Assembly: GCA_029249345.1 (NCBI GenBank)
Contig: JAQWHM010000001.1
Coordinates: 1-64,000, forward strand
Length of the DNA: 64,000 bases
Source of the DNA: UBA10348 sp002469915
Lineage (GTDB): Bacteria; Bacteroidota; Rhodothermia; Rhodothermales; UBA10348
Direction: 5' to 3'
Shown here: one piece after another, positions 50,982 through 60,091 of the stretch
Layout: each line of letters starts with the position of its first letter
How positions within the stretch are numbered: position 1 is the first letter of the stretch
The notes under the pieces: model-generated
Database searches by the model: none
Told to the model about the DNA's origin: nothing
The model's input: only the letters and a program-made list of their open reading frames with translations
Made by a program: the position numbers and the translations under genes

Positions 50982-52379
50982 CTAGCCATCCATCAACGCG
51001 TCCGTCAAGCCTTGTTTCTTCTGGTAAGGACGATACTCTTCTTCGATCTTCAAAATGGCTGCTCGTAGCAGATGCATTCCCTTATCGATTTCTTCCTTGG
51101 TAATCGTGAGTGGAGAACGGAAGCGAATTGATTTCGCGCCGCATCCTAGTATGATCATCCCCTCATCAAAACAACGCTGAAGAAGTCGATCTCTGAATTC
51201 GGTCGAAGGTAAATCGATGGCGCACATCAGGCCCATTCCACGCACATTCGATACGGATTCAGTTTCATCTGACAAAGCATCCAACAGCGCATTGAGGTGG
51301 TCTCCTACTACGCGAGCATGTTCGATCAGATTATCTTCCTCGATGATCTCAAGGATTCTATCGAAACGCACCATATCGACTAGGTTACCACCCCAGGTCG
51401 AATTAATTCGACTGCCCATCTTGAATACGTGATCTTCGACCTCATCCAGACGGCGGCCAGCAAGAATTCCACAAACCTGTGTCTTCTTGCCGAAAGAAAT
51501 GATGTCCGGCTCAACGCCAATAGCTTGATGAGCCCACATGGCACCCGTCATACCAACGCCAGTCTGTACCTCATCAAAAATGAGTAGCGCATCGTATTCC
51601 ATACACAGGTCTTTTAGAGCCTGCAAGAATTCTTTCCGGAAGTGGTTGTCCCCTCCTTCACCTTGAATTGGCTCAATGATGATACAGGCTATTTCATCCT
51701 TCATCGAGTCGAAGTAATGACGAGCCTGGTTCAGGGAAACCTGTTCCCGACGAACGATATCATCAATGTGCTCTTCGATGGGGAAGACCACTTTAGGATT
51801 AGATACACGCGGCCAGTCAAACTGCGGAAAATGCATTGTTTTCCGAGGATCAGCCGTATTCGTCAAAGTCAGGGTATATCCTGTCCGGCCGTGAAACGCC
51901 TGGTCGAAGTGAAGCACTTTATGCCCTACTTCGCGTCGGTATCCCTTCTGGTAGTTCTTTCTGACTTTCCAGTCAAAGGCTGTTTTGAGAGCATTCTCTA
52001 CAGCTAGAGCTCCACCTGAAACGAAAAAGGCGTACGGTAGATAGTCTGGTATGGCAACGCGTCCAAATGTATCCAAGAACCGAGCCATGTGCCTCGTTCG
52101 GATATCGGAGTTGGTCACCTTATTCAGGGCGGCATCCATGAGACGCTCTTTGAACTCCTCGTTCCCAACCAATTTAGGATGATTCATCCCTATCGCGTTA
52201 CTGGCATAGAAGCCAAAAAAGTCCATGTATGATCGATCACTTTGCTCATCAACGAGATCGATACCGCTACTGGACTGCATGCCAAGCACGATAGGCATCA
52301 TACCTTCCGCGTTCGTGTGTTTGAGGAAGATATCTTCCACGTCATCAGGCAGAATCGCTTTGGTCTGGGATTTTTCCAT
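50982..52379 (-). CDS. lat: L-lysine 6-aminotransferase
   Basis: PLP class III aminotransferase (465 residues) that transfers the epsilon-amino group of lysine to 2-oxoglutarate, giving 1-piperideine-6-carboxylate. The PLP-Lys motif ISFGKKTQVCGILAGRRLDEV is characteristic of Lat, and the SGGALAVENALK, AFHGRTGYT, IIEPIQGEGGD and LLIFDEVQTGVGMTG motifs are all present. The ATG is at 52379. Lat products feed lysine degradation or secondary metabolism; no partner dehydrogenase is in the window. It is divergent from lipA across a 225-bp gap. Confidence 0.94.
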   Translation of the reverse strand: MEKSQTKAILPDDVEDIFLKHTNAEGMMPIVLGMQSSSGIDLVDEQSDRSYMDFFGFYASNAIGMNHPKLVGNEEFKERLMDAALNKVTNSDIRTRHMARFLDTFGRVAIPDYLPYAFFVSGGALAVENALKTAFDWKVRKNYQKGYRREVGHKVLHFDQAFHGRTGYTLTLTNTADPRKTMHFPQFDWPRVSNPKVVFPIEEHIDDIVRREQVSLNQARHYFDSMKDEIACIIIEPIQGEGGDNHFRKEFLQALKDLCMEYDALLIFDEVQTGVGMTGAMWAHQAIGVEPDIISFGKKTQVCGILAGRRLDEVEDHVFKMGSRINSTWGGNLVDMVRFDRILEIIEEDNLIEHARVVGDHLNALLDALSDETESVSNVRGMGLMCAIDLPSTEFRDRLLQRCFDEGMIILGCGAKSIRFRSPLTITKEEIDKGMHLLRAAILKIEEEYRPYQKKQGLTDALMDG

Positions 52380-52604
52380 ATGTGTGTACTCGTTGTGGGA
52401 GCCGTGATAGTTGCTGACATTCCTATTTTCACTCCGCGGAGTAAAACAGGTCCTGCTTTTACAGAGAACAGGCTTAAGAAGATAGCGTATTCGATGGAAA
52501 CTTCATCGGTAGCGACTGCTATTCAGGGGATCTTAAAGCTTGAGCCAATGTTTGTCCCTCTCCCCGAGTGAAACCGAAAGCTAGCCGAATCAGCGGCTGA
52601 ATGA

Positions 52605-53582
52605 ATGTCAGAACAGAACAAACCTAAAAAGGGACTCCGACCCGGTGAAGTGGATTTAAAAACCATTTCACTCTCCTCCTCAGATGGTGGAAATGGCATG
52701 TTGGAACTGCCTGTCATTCAGGCTCCGCAAGTAGAAAACGTCCGGGGTGCACGCCCAGACTGGCTGCGTGTCAAACTCCCGTACGGCGAGACCTACAAAA
52801 ATCTGGTTGAAACCATTGAGACCAATGGTTTGCATACGGTCTGCCAAAGTGCCCGATGTCCCAACATGGGTGAGTGCTGGACGGCAGGAACGGCCACGTT
52901 TATGATTTTGGGAAATGTGTGTACTCGAAGTTGCGGTTTTTGCGCCGTCAAAACGGGGCGACCTGATCCAGGGTTAGATTGGGACGAACCAAATCGAGTC
53001 GCGGATGCTGCGAAGACCATGGGTGTCAAGCATGCTGTAATCACGAGCGTAAATCGAGATGAGCGAGAAGATGGTGGTGCGCCCATTTTTGCAGAGACGA
53101 TGAAACGTCTTCGCGAGGAAATCCCTGGAGTGACAATAGAAATCCTGATTCCTGACTTCCGTGGAGTGTGGGAGGCCCTTCAAGTGGTGATCGACGCGCA
53201 TCCAGAAGTGATGAATCACAATGTGGAAACGGTTCCTAGACTGTACAAACGCGTACGTCCTCAAGCCATCTACAAACGATCTTTGGAAGTCCTCAAGATT
53301 TCTAAGGACCAGGGATTGAGGACCAAAAGCGGAATTATGGTCGGCCTAGGCGAAACCGACGACGAAGTTTTGCAGCTCATGGACGATTTTGTGGACATTG
53401 GTTTGAATGTCATGACCATCGGACAGTACCTACAACCCACCAAAATGCACCTAGCTGTTGAGGAATTTGTGCACCCAGACAAGTTTCAGTGGTACAAAGA
53501 GGTAGGCGAAGCAAAAGGCATTGAGCACGTGGAGAGTGGCCCTCTCGTTCGTTCTTCTTATCATGCCGAGCGACACGTCTAA
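52605..53582 (+). CDS. lipA: Lipoyl synthase
   Basis: Radical SAM enzyme (325 residues) that inserts two sulfurs into octanoyl groups bound to lipoyl domains, for pyruvate and 2-oxoglutarate dehydrogenase complexes. The auxiliary cluster cysteines are in CQSARCPNMGEC near residue 83; the radical SAM cluster is CTRSCGFC (CxxxCxxC) near 106; and the C-terminal Ser ligand is in VRSSYHAE. The N-terminus is about 20 residues longer than minimal. No lipB is adjacent. 33 bp downstream is a CPBP-family gene. Confidence 0.97.
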   Translation: MSEQNKPKKGLRPGEVDLKTISLSSSDGGNGMLELPVIQAPQVENVRGARPDWLRVKLPYGETYKNLVETIETNGLHTVCQSARCPNMGECWTAGTATFMILGNVCTRSCGFCAVKTGRPDPGLDWDEPNRVADAAKTMGVKHAVITSVNRDEREDGGAPIFAETMKRLREEIPGVTIEILIPDFRGVWEALQVVIDAHPEVMNHNVETVPRLYKRVRPQAIYKRSLEVLKISKDQGLRTKSGIMVGLGETDDEVLQLMDDFVDIGLNVMTIGQYLQPTKMHLAVEEFVHPDKFQWYKEVGEAKGIEHVESGPLVRSSYHAERHV

Positions 53583-53615
53583 GTTGCTTTTCGCCCGTCC
53601 GAAGACCCTATACCG

Positions 53616-54404
53616 ATGTCTTTTTCCTTGCAATCTGAGTGGCAACGGGCTCGTAAAGCCCTAACCAAGGTAGATCTTCAAACGGCGGTGGTCCTGTTGT
53701 TTGCCGCTTTATCTGTCATTTTACAGATGAAATGGGGTGATCGGGGGTTTTTCAGAACCGAAATTGCTCCGCTGTTAGAAACCGAAGGTCGAGGTCTGAA
53801 CGCTTGGGTTTGGTGGTTCGGCATGCAGGGCGTGCTCGGCTTTATTCTTCCTGTATTGATCCTAAAGATTGGATTCAAAAACTCATGGAAGGAAATGGGG
53901 CTTTCCTCTGGTGATGCTTCGTTGGGTTGGAAGATCGCGCTGATCTATCTCCCTCTTGTTGTAGTTGGGACATGGTTCCTTTCTGATTCGCCCGCTTTTC
54001 AGTCAAAATACCCACACTACTCTCCAGCCGCCACAAACTGGTCGATCTTCCTCATCTATGAAAGCTTCTTTCTGTTTTACTGGTTAGGATGGGAATATCT
54101 CTGGCGTGGATTTGTCCTATTTGGAACAGCTAGAACGTTTGGGCTCATGGCCATTTTCGTTCAAACGGTACCCTTCGCCATTCTGCACTATGATAAGCCC
54201 ATGCCCGAGGCCTTACTCTCTATCGTGGGTGGTGTTGCCCTAGGAGCGCTCGTTTGGAGGCTCAGAAGCTTTTGGATAGCAGTTCCCATCCACGCCGCAC
54301 AAATGATCATTCTGGACTTCTGGTGCACGCTCAGGGTAAGAACCGGGTCAAGCGGCTATGGCCTATCTACGCTCATAGACGTACTGAAGGGTATCAGCGG
54401 CTGA
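53616..54404 (+). CDS. CPBP-family intramembrane metalloprotease homologue
   Basis: A 262-residue membrane protein with about seven hydrophobic segments, related to CAAX protease/bacteriocin-processing (CPBP/Abi) proteins. Motif 1 is LGWEYLWRGF near residue 155, where the usual EExxxR is WEYLWR, so the first Glu is Trp; motif 2 is FAILHYDKPMPE near 190; motif 3 is VPIHAAQM near 228. The family cleaves prenylated or small secreted peptides in the membrane; activity is uncertain given the change. It is 33 bp after lipA. Alternative: an inactive homologue. Confidence 0.84.
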   Translation: MSFSLQSEWQRARKALTKVDLQTAVVLLFAALSVILQMKWGDRGFFRTEIAPLLETEGRGLNAWVWWFGMQGVLGFILPVLILKIGFKNSWKEMGLSSGDASLGWKIALIYLPLVVVGTWFLSDSPAFQSKYPHYSPAATNWSIFLIYESFFLFYWLGWEYLWRGFVLFGTARTFGLMAIFVQTVPFAILHYDKPMPEALLSIVGGVALGALVWRLRSFWIAVPIHAAQMIILDFWCTLRVRTGSSGYGLSTLIDVLKGISG

Positions 54405-54410
54405 GCCATT

Positions 54411-55370
54411 CTACCAGCTGTAGGTAAGCGTCAGAATGTGAGCAGGTCCACCAAATCCATCTTCGAAAGGCAATAGGGCATAGTCGAAAATCAGTTCAGT
54501 AATTTCAATTCCAAGGCCTGCAGAGAAGTCTCGTAGCGCATCGTTGGTCAGATAGCCTACTCGGGCCGTGACCGTATCCAGCACCTCTCCCGACACGCCA
54601 ACGTGCAATTGCGACTCCTCCGTCACAAAATTACGGGATAGCTCAACGATAACCGAGGTATTCAAAAGAGGTTTTCCGTCCGTTTCGGTCAGAACGCGAA
54701 AGGGAAATAACTCGACCCCAGCCCTTCCAATTCTCGGAAGCTGTGTAGCTTCCACGTTCAACTTTTCCATTTTTCCAAGATTCGAAAAGCTGGCTCCAAG
54801 CAACAATCCGTCGTTGAACAACCCGGACTGGACTCCAAAATCGAATGCATAGCCATTTGCTGAACTGGAAAAAATACGTTCAGACAAATACTTTACGGTC
54901 ATGCCCGTCTTAACCTTACCAAACGATCTTGCATAGGAAAGTCCAGAGCTGACAAACTGGGCCTGAAAGACCCCTTCCGACTCACCCGGAGTTTGCCGCG
55001 ATTCAAGGTCACCAGATCCCGTAGCAATAACGAAAAAACCGACACCCGAGCGCTTTCCCAAGGGAAATGAACTCTGGAAGGCATACGTTCTAACATCCGC
55101 GATCCAAACATGGTGTGACAAACCCAGTTCCTTTGCCCCTACAGATGCCAATCCAGCAGGATTCCAGTAGGTTGCAGAAGCACCCGTGGAAGATGCCACT
55201 CCGGCGTCTCCCCTCGCGAGGGCGGCCGCATCTGTGCCTAGACGCAGAAAAGACAGTCCTGAGTCCTGTGCATTAGCCGGTGCAGCCAACGCGAGAAAGC
55301 CGACTGAAAAAAGGACAAGAGCACGAAAGAGCATCGTACAAAAGACCGGGGCACGAAATTGGCGTCGCAT
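54411..55370 (-). CDS. PorV/PorQ-family outer-membrane protein (FadL-like barrel)
   Basis: A 319-residue outer-membrane beta-barrel of the PorV/PorQ family, which serves in T9SS as the shuttle/attachment protein. The signal peptide ends in NAQ; LRLGTDAAALARGDAGVASSTGASATYWNPAGLAS is the hallmark N-terminal plug-like segment; alternate strands and a C-terminal Trp follow. It is the last of four genes (lipoprotein, T9SS cargo, barrel, barrel) on this strand, with the preceding barrel ending 13 bp upstream. The lower start at the second Met (ATG 55334) is possible. Function in cargo export is inferred. Confidence 0.85.
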   Translation of the reverse strand: MRRQFRAPVFCTMLFRALVLFSVGFLALAAPANAQDSGLSFLRLGTDAAALARGDAGVASSTGASATYWNPAGLASVGAKELGLSHHVWIADVRTYAFQSSFPLGKRSGVGFFVIATGSGDLESRQTPGESEGVFQAQFVSSGLSYARSFGKVKTGMTVKYLSERIFSSSANGYAFDFGVQSGLFNDGLLLGASFSNLGKMEKLNVEATQLPRIGRAGVELFPFRVLTETDGKPLLNTSVIVELSRNFVTEESQLHVGVSGEVLDTVTARVGYLTNDALRDFSAGLGIEITELIFDYALLPFEDGFGGPAHILTLTYSW

Positions 55371-55383
55371 GTCCTGCTATAGA

Positions 55384-56406
55384 TTAGAGATACAATTTTA
55401 AACTAGCCAAGTGGATTTTCCCACCTGCTTGGGCTTCAAGTGCAAAAGCATATTCAAGGCGCAATCGAAGTTCTCCGACCATTTGATCAACCCGAAAACC
55501 GGCTGAAGGTCGAACAGAATCTAACATTGCACTTCCAAGTTGTTCAACTCCCGCGCGAAATGCAACCTGTTCCATCATTAAGTATTCTGCGCCAAACCGA
55601 AAGCGAGATTCTCCCAACACGAGATTGGTCTCGTTAACAACCTCCGCTGGAGAATCTCCAAATAAACGCGTTTCCCGCGTGAAGCTTTTTACAGAAGTAA
55701 ATCGGGATTCAATTTCAGCAGATAGAATCAACGTTGATTTCAGCTGCTGGGTGGTTACACCGAGACGAATGCGACGCGGAAAATTATCAGTTGTAGAACG
55801 ACCACCGCTCCCAAGATCAGACGAATCCCAAGAATATCTGGCTAGCAGATCGTCAAGAACAATACCAACAGCCCAGTTTTTAGTGATCCGACCGATTAAA
55901 CCCAGATCAATCCCGACACTGCGAGCCGGCGTCAAACCTTCGTACAAATCAGTTCTAAACATCTGAAGGTTTATCCCCGCACTGATCCGGCCACTCAGCT
56001 TCAATCCGAATGCTAGAAAACCAGCGTATTCATCTACGGACAAATCGGATGTATGAAACCCACTATTGTCGCGACCATCAATATTCGACACCGAAGAGTG
56101 GATAAGACCAATCGAAAAACCAGCACGCTGCTGGAGAGGAGCGCCAACCTGAAGAAACTGAAGGGAGCGATCAAAACTGAGCGCTGCTACAGAGGCCTCA
56201 AGGTGCTGACCCGAAGCAAGTGGGGTATGAGCAGGATTGTAATATGGACTCGTTTCTTGAAAAATGTCTGCTGCCAGCGCGTTACCCATAGATATTCCAC
56301 GCGCACCAAATCCAATGCGAGAAAACGATCCAGCATATTGTGCTTGGGCCTGAAACCCTACCAAGAACAGCACTAACAACGCGATATATCTCTTCGTGTA
56401 TTTCAT
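55384..56406 (-). CDS. PorV/PorQ-like outer-membrane barrel protein
   Basis: A 340-residue outer-membrane protein related to the PorQ/PorV group. The signal peptide ends in AQAQ; SRIGFGARGISMGNALAADIFQETSPYYNPAHTP matches the conserved opening of the family; amphipathic strands end in Leu. The start overlaps the T9SS cargo stop as ATGA, so the two are coupled. It may receive the cargo protein, or act as its surface partner, in a dedicated T9SS path. A second, related barrel follows 13 bp downstream. The two barrels share the family fold but differ enough that duplication would be old. Confidence 0.82.
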   Translation of the reverse strand: MKYTKRYIALLVLFLVGFQAQAQYAGSFSRIGFGARGISMGNALAADIFQETSPYYNPAHTPLASGQHLEASVAALSFDRSLQFLQVGAPLQQRAGFSIGLIHSSVSNIDGRDNSGFHTSDLSVDEYAGFLAFGLKLSGRISAGINLQMFRTDLYEGLTPARSVGIDLGLIGRITKNWAVGIVLDDLLARYSWDSSDLGSGGRSTTDNFPRRIRLGVTTQQLKSTLILSAEIESRFTSVKSFTRETRLFGDSPAEVVNETNLVLGESRFRFGAEYLMMEQVAFRAGVEQLGSAMLDSVRPSAGFRVDQMVGELRLRLEYAFALEAQAGGKIHLASLKLYL

Positions 56407-57959
56407 TCGATTACCAGGATTTTACCTCGAAACCGGGAATTTCCAGATCGAACCTCATAGAAATACACTCCATTGGGTACTTGAATGCCGTTGTCATCGG
56501 TACCATCCCACATGGATTCATTCACACCTTGAATGCCGTTCAGGTTCATCGTTCGAATCACGTTCATACCGTAATCAAAGACACGGATATCGACAGACTC
56601 CGAGCGATCAAGCTCATATTTAATCCGGATAAAGACATCATCTCCCCTAGAGAAGGGATTCGGGTAAGCATACGTGTTTACATCAGGTACAGCGTCCGAT
56701 GGCTCCTCTGGATGCAAAGGGACATTGACATGAAAAATAGTCCATGTACTTCCTTGATCCGCTGATTTCAACAAGCCATCTGACGTACCCACCCATAGAA
56801 TTCCGTTGGCGTACTCTACCGAAAAAATGCTCGCGTTTGGACGAACCCGCCTTTGTGAACCGGAGTCTTCAATAAAGTCAGAAATAGAATCCCACGTATC
56901 TCCAGCATCCGATGAAATGAACAAGCCATTGTCGCCTGCTGCATACACCTTCGCTCCATCAAAGGCGAAATCATAGATCCGTTCTCCAATCAGCGTCTGC
57001 TTGAAGTTTTGTCCACCGTCTTCGGTAAATGTCACACCGAATTTACCGGTCTGCCCATCGGTATCGCCCGTATTCCAAGTAGCTGTCCAAATGATGGGCA
57101 TGCCCCCAGTGACCTGCTCCTCAATCGATATCACCCAGTTTCCAGTAAGCGATCCCTGCGTGCCATCAGTCTTGAATTTCTGCCAAGTCAGACCGCCATC
57201 AACCGAACGGTTCAGCCCTCCGGCTGTGCCGGCCCAAACCGTTCCAGCAGCATCATGTAGGATAGAAAAACCCATATGATTGAGGGATCCAGTTCCCCCA
57301 CGCTGTGGCTCTACGGAGAATGAATAAGGGGTCTGAGGGGTAATAAAATCGAGATCATCTGGAGGCAAAACCACCCTCGACCAATTACGCCCCATATCAT
57401 CCGACTTACGGATTCCACTTGCCCAACCAGCTACCCAAATCGTCCCCGATGCGCCATTGTAATCGATATCAAACGGCGGGCTCTGCTGGGGCACAATGAC
57501 TGGAAGAGCATCCAAAACGGAAACGCCGTAAACCTCTGTATCGTCCTCTGGCCCATCCAGTTGGGGGAAACGATAGCTAAATGTGTTACCTCCATCCTCA
57601 GAAATCAAAAACCCAGCCGCCGTCTGAACGCTTTGCCCGCCCGTCCGGTCTGCTCGACCCAAGCCAGCAACCACGGTCATTCCTTCGACATCCAGTGAGA
57701 AAAGTCTGTTCACCGTTCCGAATAAGGAATCCGTTTCAGGAACGAACCAAGACTGCCCTCCATCTTCGGTAAGGTTTAGGTAGGGGCCTACCCAGACCAT
57801 TCCATCTGCGGCATGCAGGTTAGCTACACTGTTGTTCAGGATACCAATTTCACTTTGGAGCAATCCTGCGGCTGAACCCAGAAAAACTCTCTGGGCGTGT
57901 GCGCTATGAGAAGTCACAAGTACCAATAAACAGGCGAAAAGGATTGATTTAGTGCTCAT
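56403..57959 (-). CDS. Secreted BNR/YCF48-like beta-propeller with T9SS type A sorting domain
   Basis: A 518-residue secreted protein. The signal peptide ends in HAQ; repeated Asp-box-like blocks (TEDGGQSWF, SEDGGNTFS, SDDMGRNW, SVDGGLTWQKF, TEDGGQNF, SSDAGDTWDSI, KSADQGSTW) build a sialidase-like beta-propeller. The last about 90 residues are a T9SS type A sorting domain: YPNPFSRGDD, FDYGMNVIR, WDGTDDNGIQVPNGVYFYEV and a C-terminal GKILVIE. So it is secreted across the outer membrane through T9SS. The ATG at 57959 shares TGATG with the upstream lipoprotein stop. The function is unknown, though photosystem assembly-like folds have been seen in such proteins. Confidence 0.9.
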   Translation of the reverse strand: MSTKSILFACLLVLVTSHSAHAQRVFLGSAAGLLQSEIGILNNSVANLHAADGMVWVGPYLNLTEDGGQSWFVPETDSLFGTVNRLFSLDVEGMTVVAGLGRADRTGGQSVQTAAGFLISEDGGNTFSYRFPQLDGPEDDTEVYGVSVLDALPVIVPQQSPPFDIDYNGASGTIWVAGWASGIRKSDDMGRNWSRVVLPPDDLDFITPQTPYSFSVEPQRGGTGSLNHMGFSILHDAAGTVWAGTAGGLNRSVDGGLTWQKFKTDGTQGSLTGNWVISIEEQVTGGMPIIWTATWNTGDTDGQTGKFGVTFTEDGGQNFKQTLIGERIYDFAFDGAKVYAAGDNGLFISSDAGDTWDSISDFIEDSGSQRRVRPNASIFSVEYANGILWVGTSDGLLKSADQGSTWTIFHVNVPLHPEEPSDAVPDVNTYAYPNPFSRGDDVFIRIKYELDRSESVDIRVFDYGMNVIRTMNLNGIQGVNESMWDGTDDNGIQVPNGVYFYEVRSGNSRFRGKILVIE

Positions 57960-58774
57960 CAATTCACCGTTATGGTTCTGGTTTGCACGTCGCTTCGCAG
58001 ACCAGCCCGATCCTCAACAACAAATGCGAAGAAGTTGTCGCCAGGCGCATTGTTAGCATCTAATTGGATAGTTAGCGTAAAGGCTCCATCGTTGGCCGTT
58101 ACATCCCCACTGACCCCGAATCCAGCATTACATGTGCCCACTCCCCCATCATCGCACAACTGCAGAGAAACGGCTCCATTAACCTGAACCTCTACTTTTT
58201 GAACGTTTTGAAGCCCATCGGGGTCAGAAACCTGTACGACCATCGGCACACTTATGGCAGGTTGACCAGCCGCAGGACGGGTGATCGTATCAGGGATATC
58301 GATCTGGATTATTACGGGAGGTTCATTGCCCGCCAATACCTCAAAGGTCCCAAAAACCTGATTACTAATCGCTCCTCGAGTGTCGGATGCAAACGCCACG
58401 ACCTGATAGACTCCTGCAGCACCCTCAGGAATCCGCAACGGTACCTGAAATGTTGCTTCTCCGTTACCTGAAACATTCGTTTCCAACTCACCAATAGGAT
58501 CCTCTCCAGCAATTGATGACTGCACAACGACAAACAATGTACTCACGTCCCGATCTGCATCGCTGAAGGATACACTGACCGTTAGAGAGGACTCTACGAA
58601 ACCATCTTCTACCGTTAACGGGACGATATCAAGAGCTCGCGGAGCGACGAATGAGCTAGCAGGGTGAATCTGCGGAGGTGTATCAGAAAGGTCTTCTACG
58701 CCAGGTGCTGTATCACAGGCTGCGACACAAAGTGCGCAAATAACGATGAAAATGTAGTTTCGAAACAACGTCAA
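57959..58774 (-). CDS. Lipoprotein with Ig-like/cadherin-like domains
   Basis: A 271-residue lipoprotein. Start TTG 58774 gives a signal peptide with lipobox CVAAC. Two to three beta-sandwich modules follow (SVSFSDADRDVSTLFVVV; PMVVQVSDPDGLQNVQKV), and an NNAPGDNFFAFVVEDRAG module close to the end, like Ig or cadherin folds in surface proteins. No catalytic motif or sorting domain is visible. It leads the four-gene surface operon with the T9SS cargo and two PorV/PorQ-like barrels. It may anchor the cargo at the surface. Confidence 0.78.
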   Translation of the reverse strand: MTLFRNYIFIVICALCVAACDTAPGVEDLSDTPPQIHPASSFVAPRALDIVPLTVEDGFVESSLTVSVSFSDADRDVSTLFVVVQSSIAGEDPIGELETNVSGNGEATFQVPLRIPEGAAGVYQVVAFASDTRGAISNQVFGTFEVLAGNEPPVIIQIDIPDTITRPAAGQPAISVPMVVQVSDPDGLQNVQKVEVQVNGAVSLQLCDDGGVGTCNAGFGVSGDVTANDGAFTLTIQLDANNAPGDNFFAFVVEDRAGLRSDVQTRTITVN

Positions 58775-58909
58775 GGACCAATTCCCTTTGATTTTCGCCT
58801 GAGAGGCCTAAATGATGGAGCAGTCGGTAGCAAACGGGATCGATGGGCGAACGTTTCTTCTGGGAAGGAATTTTATATGGCCAAACCTGATACCCTAATG
58901 AAGGCCTGA

Positions 58910-60091
58910 CTACACAAGATAAAGCGGTTTCAAACTGAAGCAGAGAAGGAATATGACAATGCTCAACACCGCTAAAACTTTTCTACGCGGTGTTAGCTCC
59001 TCTCTGTATGCAACTGGGGGATGATCCACCTTAATAAGTACCATGATGAGTAGGCACCAAACAAACCAACCGCTGTATCCGAATAGATCTACAACAGTAG
59101 GTATGGTTGTTCCAAACGCGATCAATAGGACGAGTCCAGTAAAAATGGGAATGATCATTCGGAAAGAACCGGCAAACATCTTGTGCACAAAGAAAAACAG
59201 GATGCTCGACACAAGAGGCCATACTAAAGGAGCATATCCCCAATGCCAAGCATCAAGAGCGGGTCGAACCTCATCCACAAAGCCAATGCCTCCCGAAACC
59301 AAGAGAATGGAAACGAACACACGGGCAATGATACCGTGCCACTTGGGTCCTACTAGCGCATAAAGAATATGCCCTCCGTCAAGCTGGCCCACGGGTAGCA
59401 GGTTGAGTGCCGTAAAAAACATGCCCAGCCAGCCCGCAAAAAGGACCGGGTAATGATACATTTCCCACATGGGGGGCACGTCAGTGAATAACTGCGAAAG
59501 CATCCAATACAGTGGAGTGGTTCCGACCATAAGCATGGTCTGGCCATTTTCAGCCGCCATGATTTTTGCCGGGAAAGTGCCATACTGCGCAAGGTAGGCC
59601 AGCAATGCCTCGTGGCCCGGAATGCCATTGAGATACTCAAATCCAGGTAAGGTGGAAAACCCAATGAGTAAAATGCCCAGCGCAATGACGAATCCCGCCA
59701 GCGGCCCGGCAATTCCAATATCAAAGAGACGCGTCATGGAGGGGATTTGCTGCCGGATGCGAATAACGGCTCCAAACGTGCCAATTCCATTAAAAGGAAA
59801 GGGGATGTAATACGGTAGAGAGGTATCCACCTTATGAAAACGGGCCGCGAAATAATGCCCAAACTCATGAAAGGTTAAGAACAGAAGCAAGCTCCCCCCG
59901 AATAGAAAGCCATCCATCAAGTAGGGCACTGTAATCGGAAAACCAGCAATAAAAAAGAGGGCTGGAGCCTCCAAATACACCGTAGCTCTCCCCGCCATTT
60001 GTGCCCCCGCCCACATGGTGGATATCAGGGTCAAACAAAAAAGTAGAATATGAAGCCAGTAGCGGTCTTTGAAGCGTGGATTCGAATTCAT
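58910..60091 (-). CDS. Site-2 protease family (M50) membrane zinc metalloprotease
   Basis: A 393-residue intramembrane protease. The zinc-binding HEFGH in LTFHEFGHYFAARFHK is near residue 75; the second motif NLLPVGQLDGGHILYAL with the Asp ligand is near 237; about eight hydrophobic segments surround them. Family members cleave membrane-bound regulators in their transmembrane segments. No PDZ domain is seen, as in EGY1/FtsH-adjacent-type members. The ATG overlaps the aspartate aminotransferase stop as ATGA. The regulatory target is unknown. Confidence 0.91.
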   Translation of the reverse strand: MNSNPRFKDRYWLHILLFCLTLISTMWAGAQMAGRATVYLEAPALFFIAGFPITVPYLMDGFLFGGSLLLFLTFHEFGHYFAARFHKVDTSLPYYIPFPFNGIGTFGAVIRIRQQIPSMTRLFDIGIAGPLAGFVIALGILLIGFSTLPGFEYLNGIPGHEALLAYLAQYGTFPAKIMAAENGQTMLMVGTTPLYWMLSQLFTDVPPMWEMYHYPVLFAGWLGMFFTALNLLPVGQLDGGHILYALVGPKWHGIIARVFVSILLVSGGIGFVDEVRPALDAWHWGYAPLVWPLVSSILFFFVHKMFAGSFRMIIPIFTGLVLLIAFGTTIPTVVDLFGYSGWFVWCLLIMVLIKVDHPPVAYREELTPRRKVLAVLSIVIFLLCFSLKPLYLV

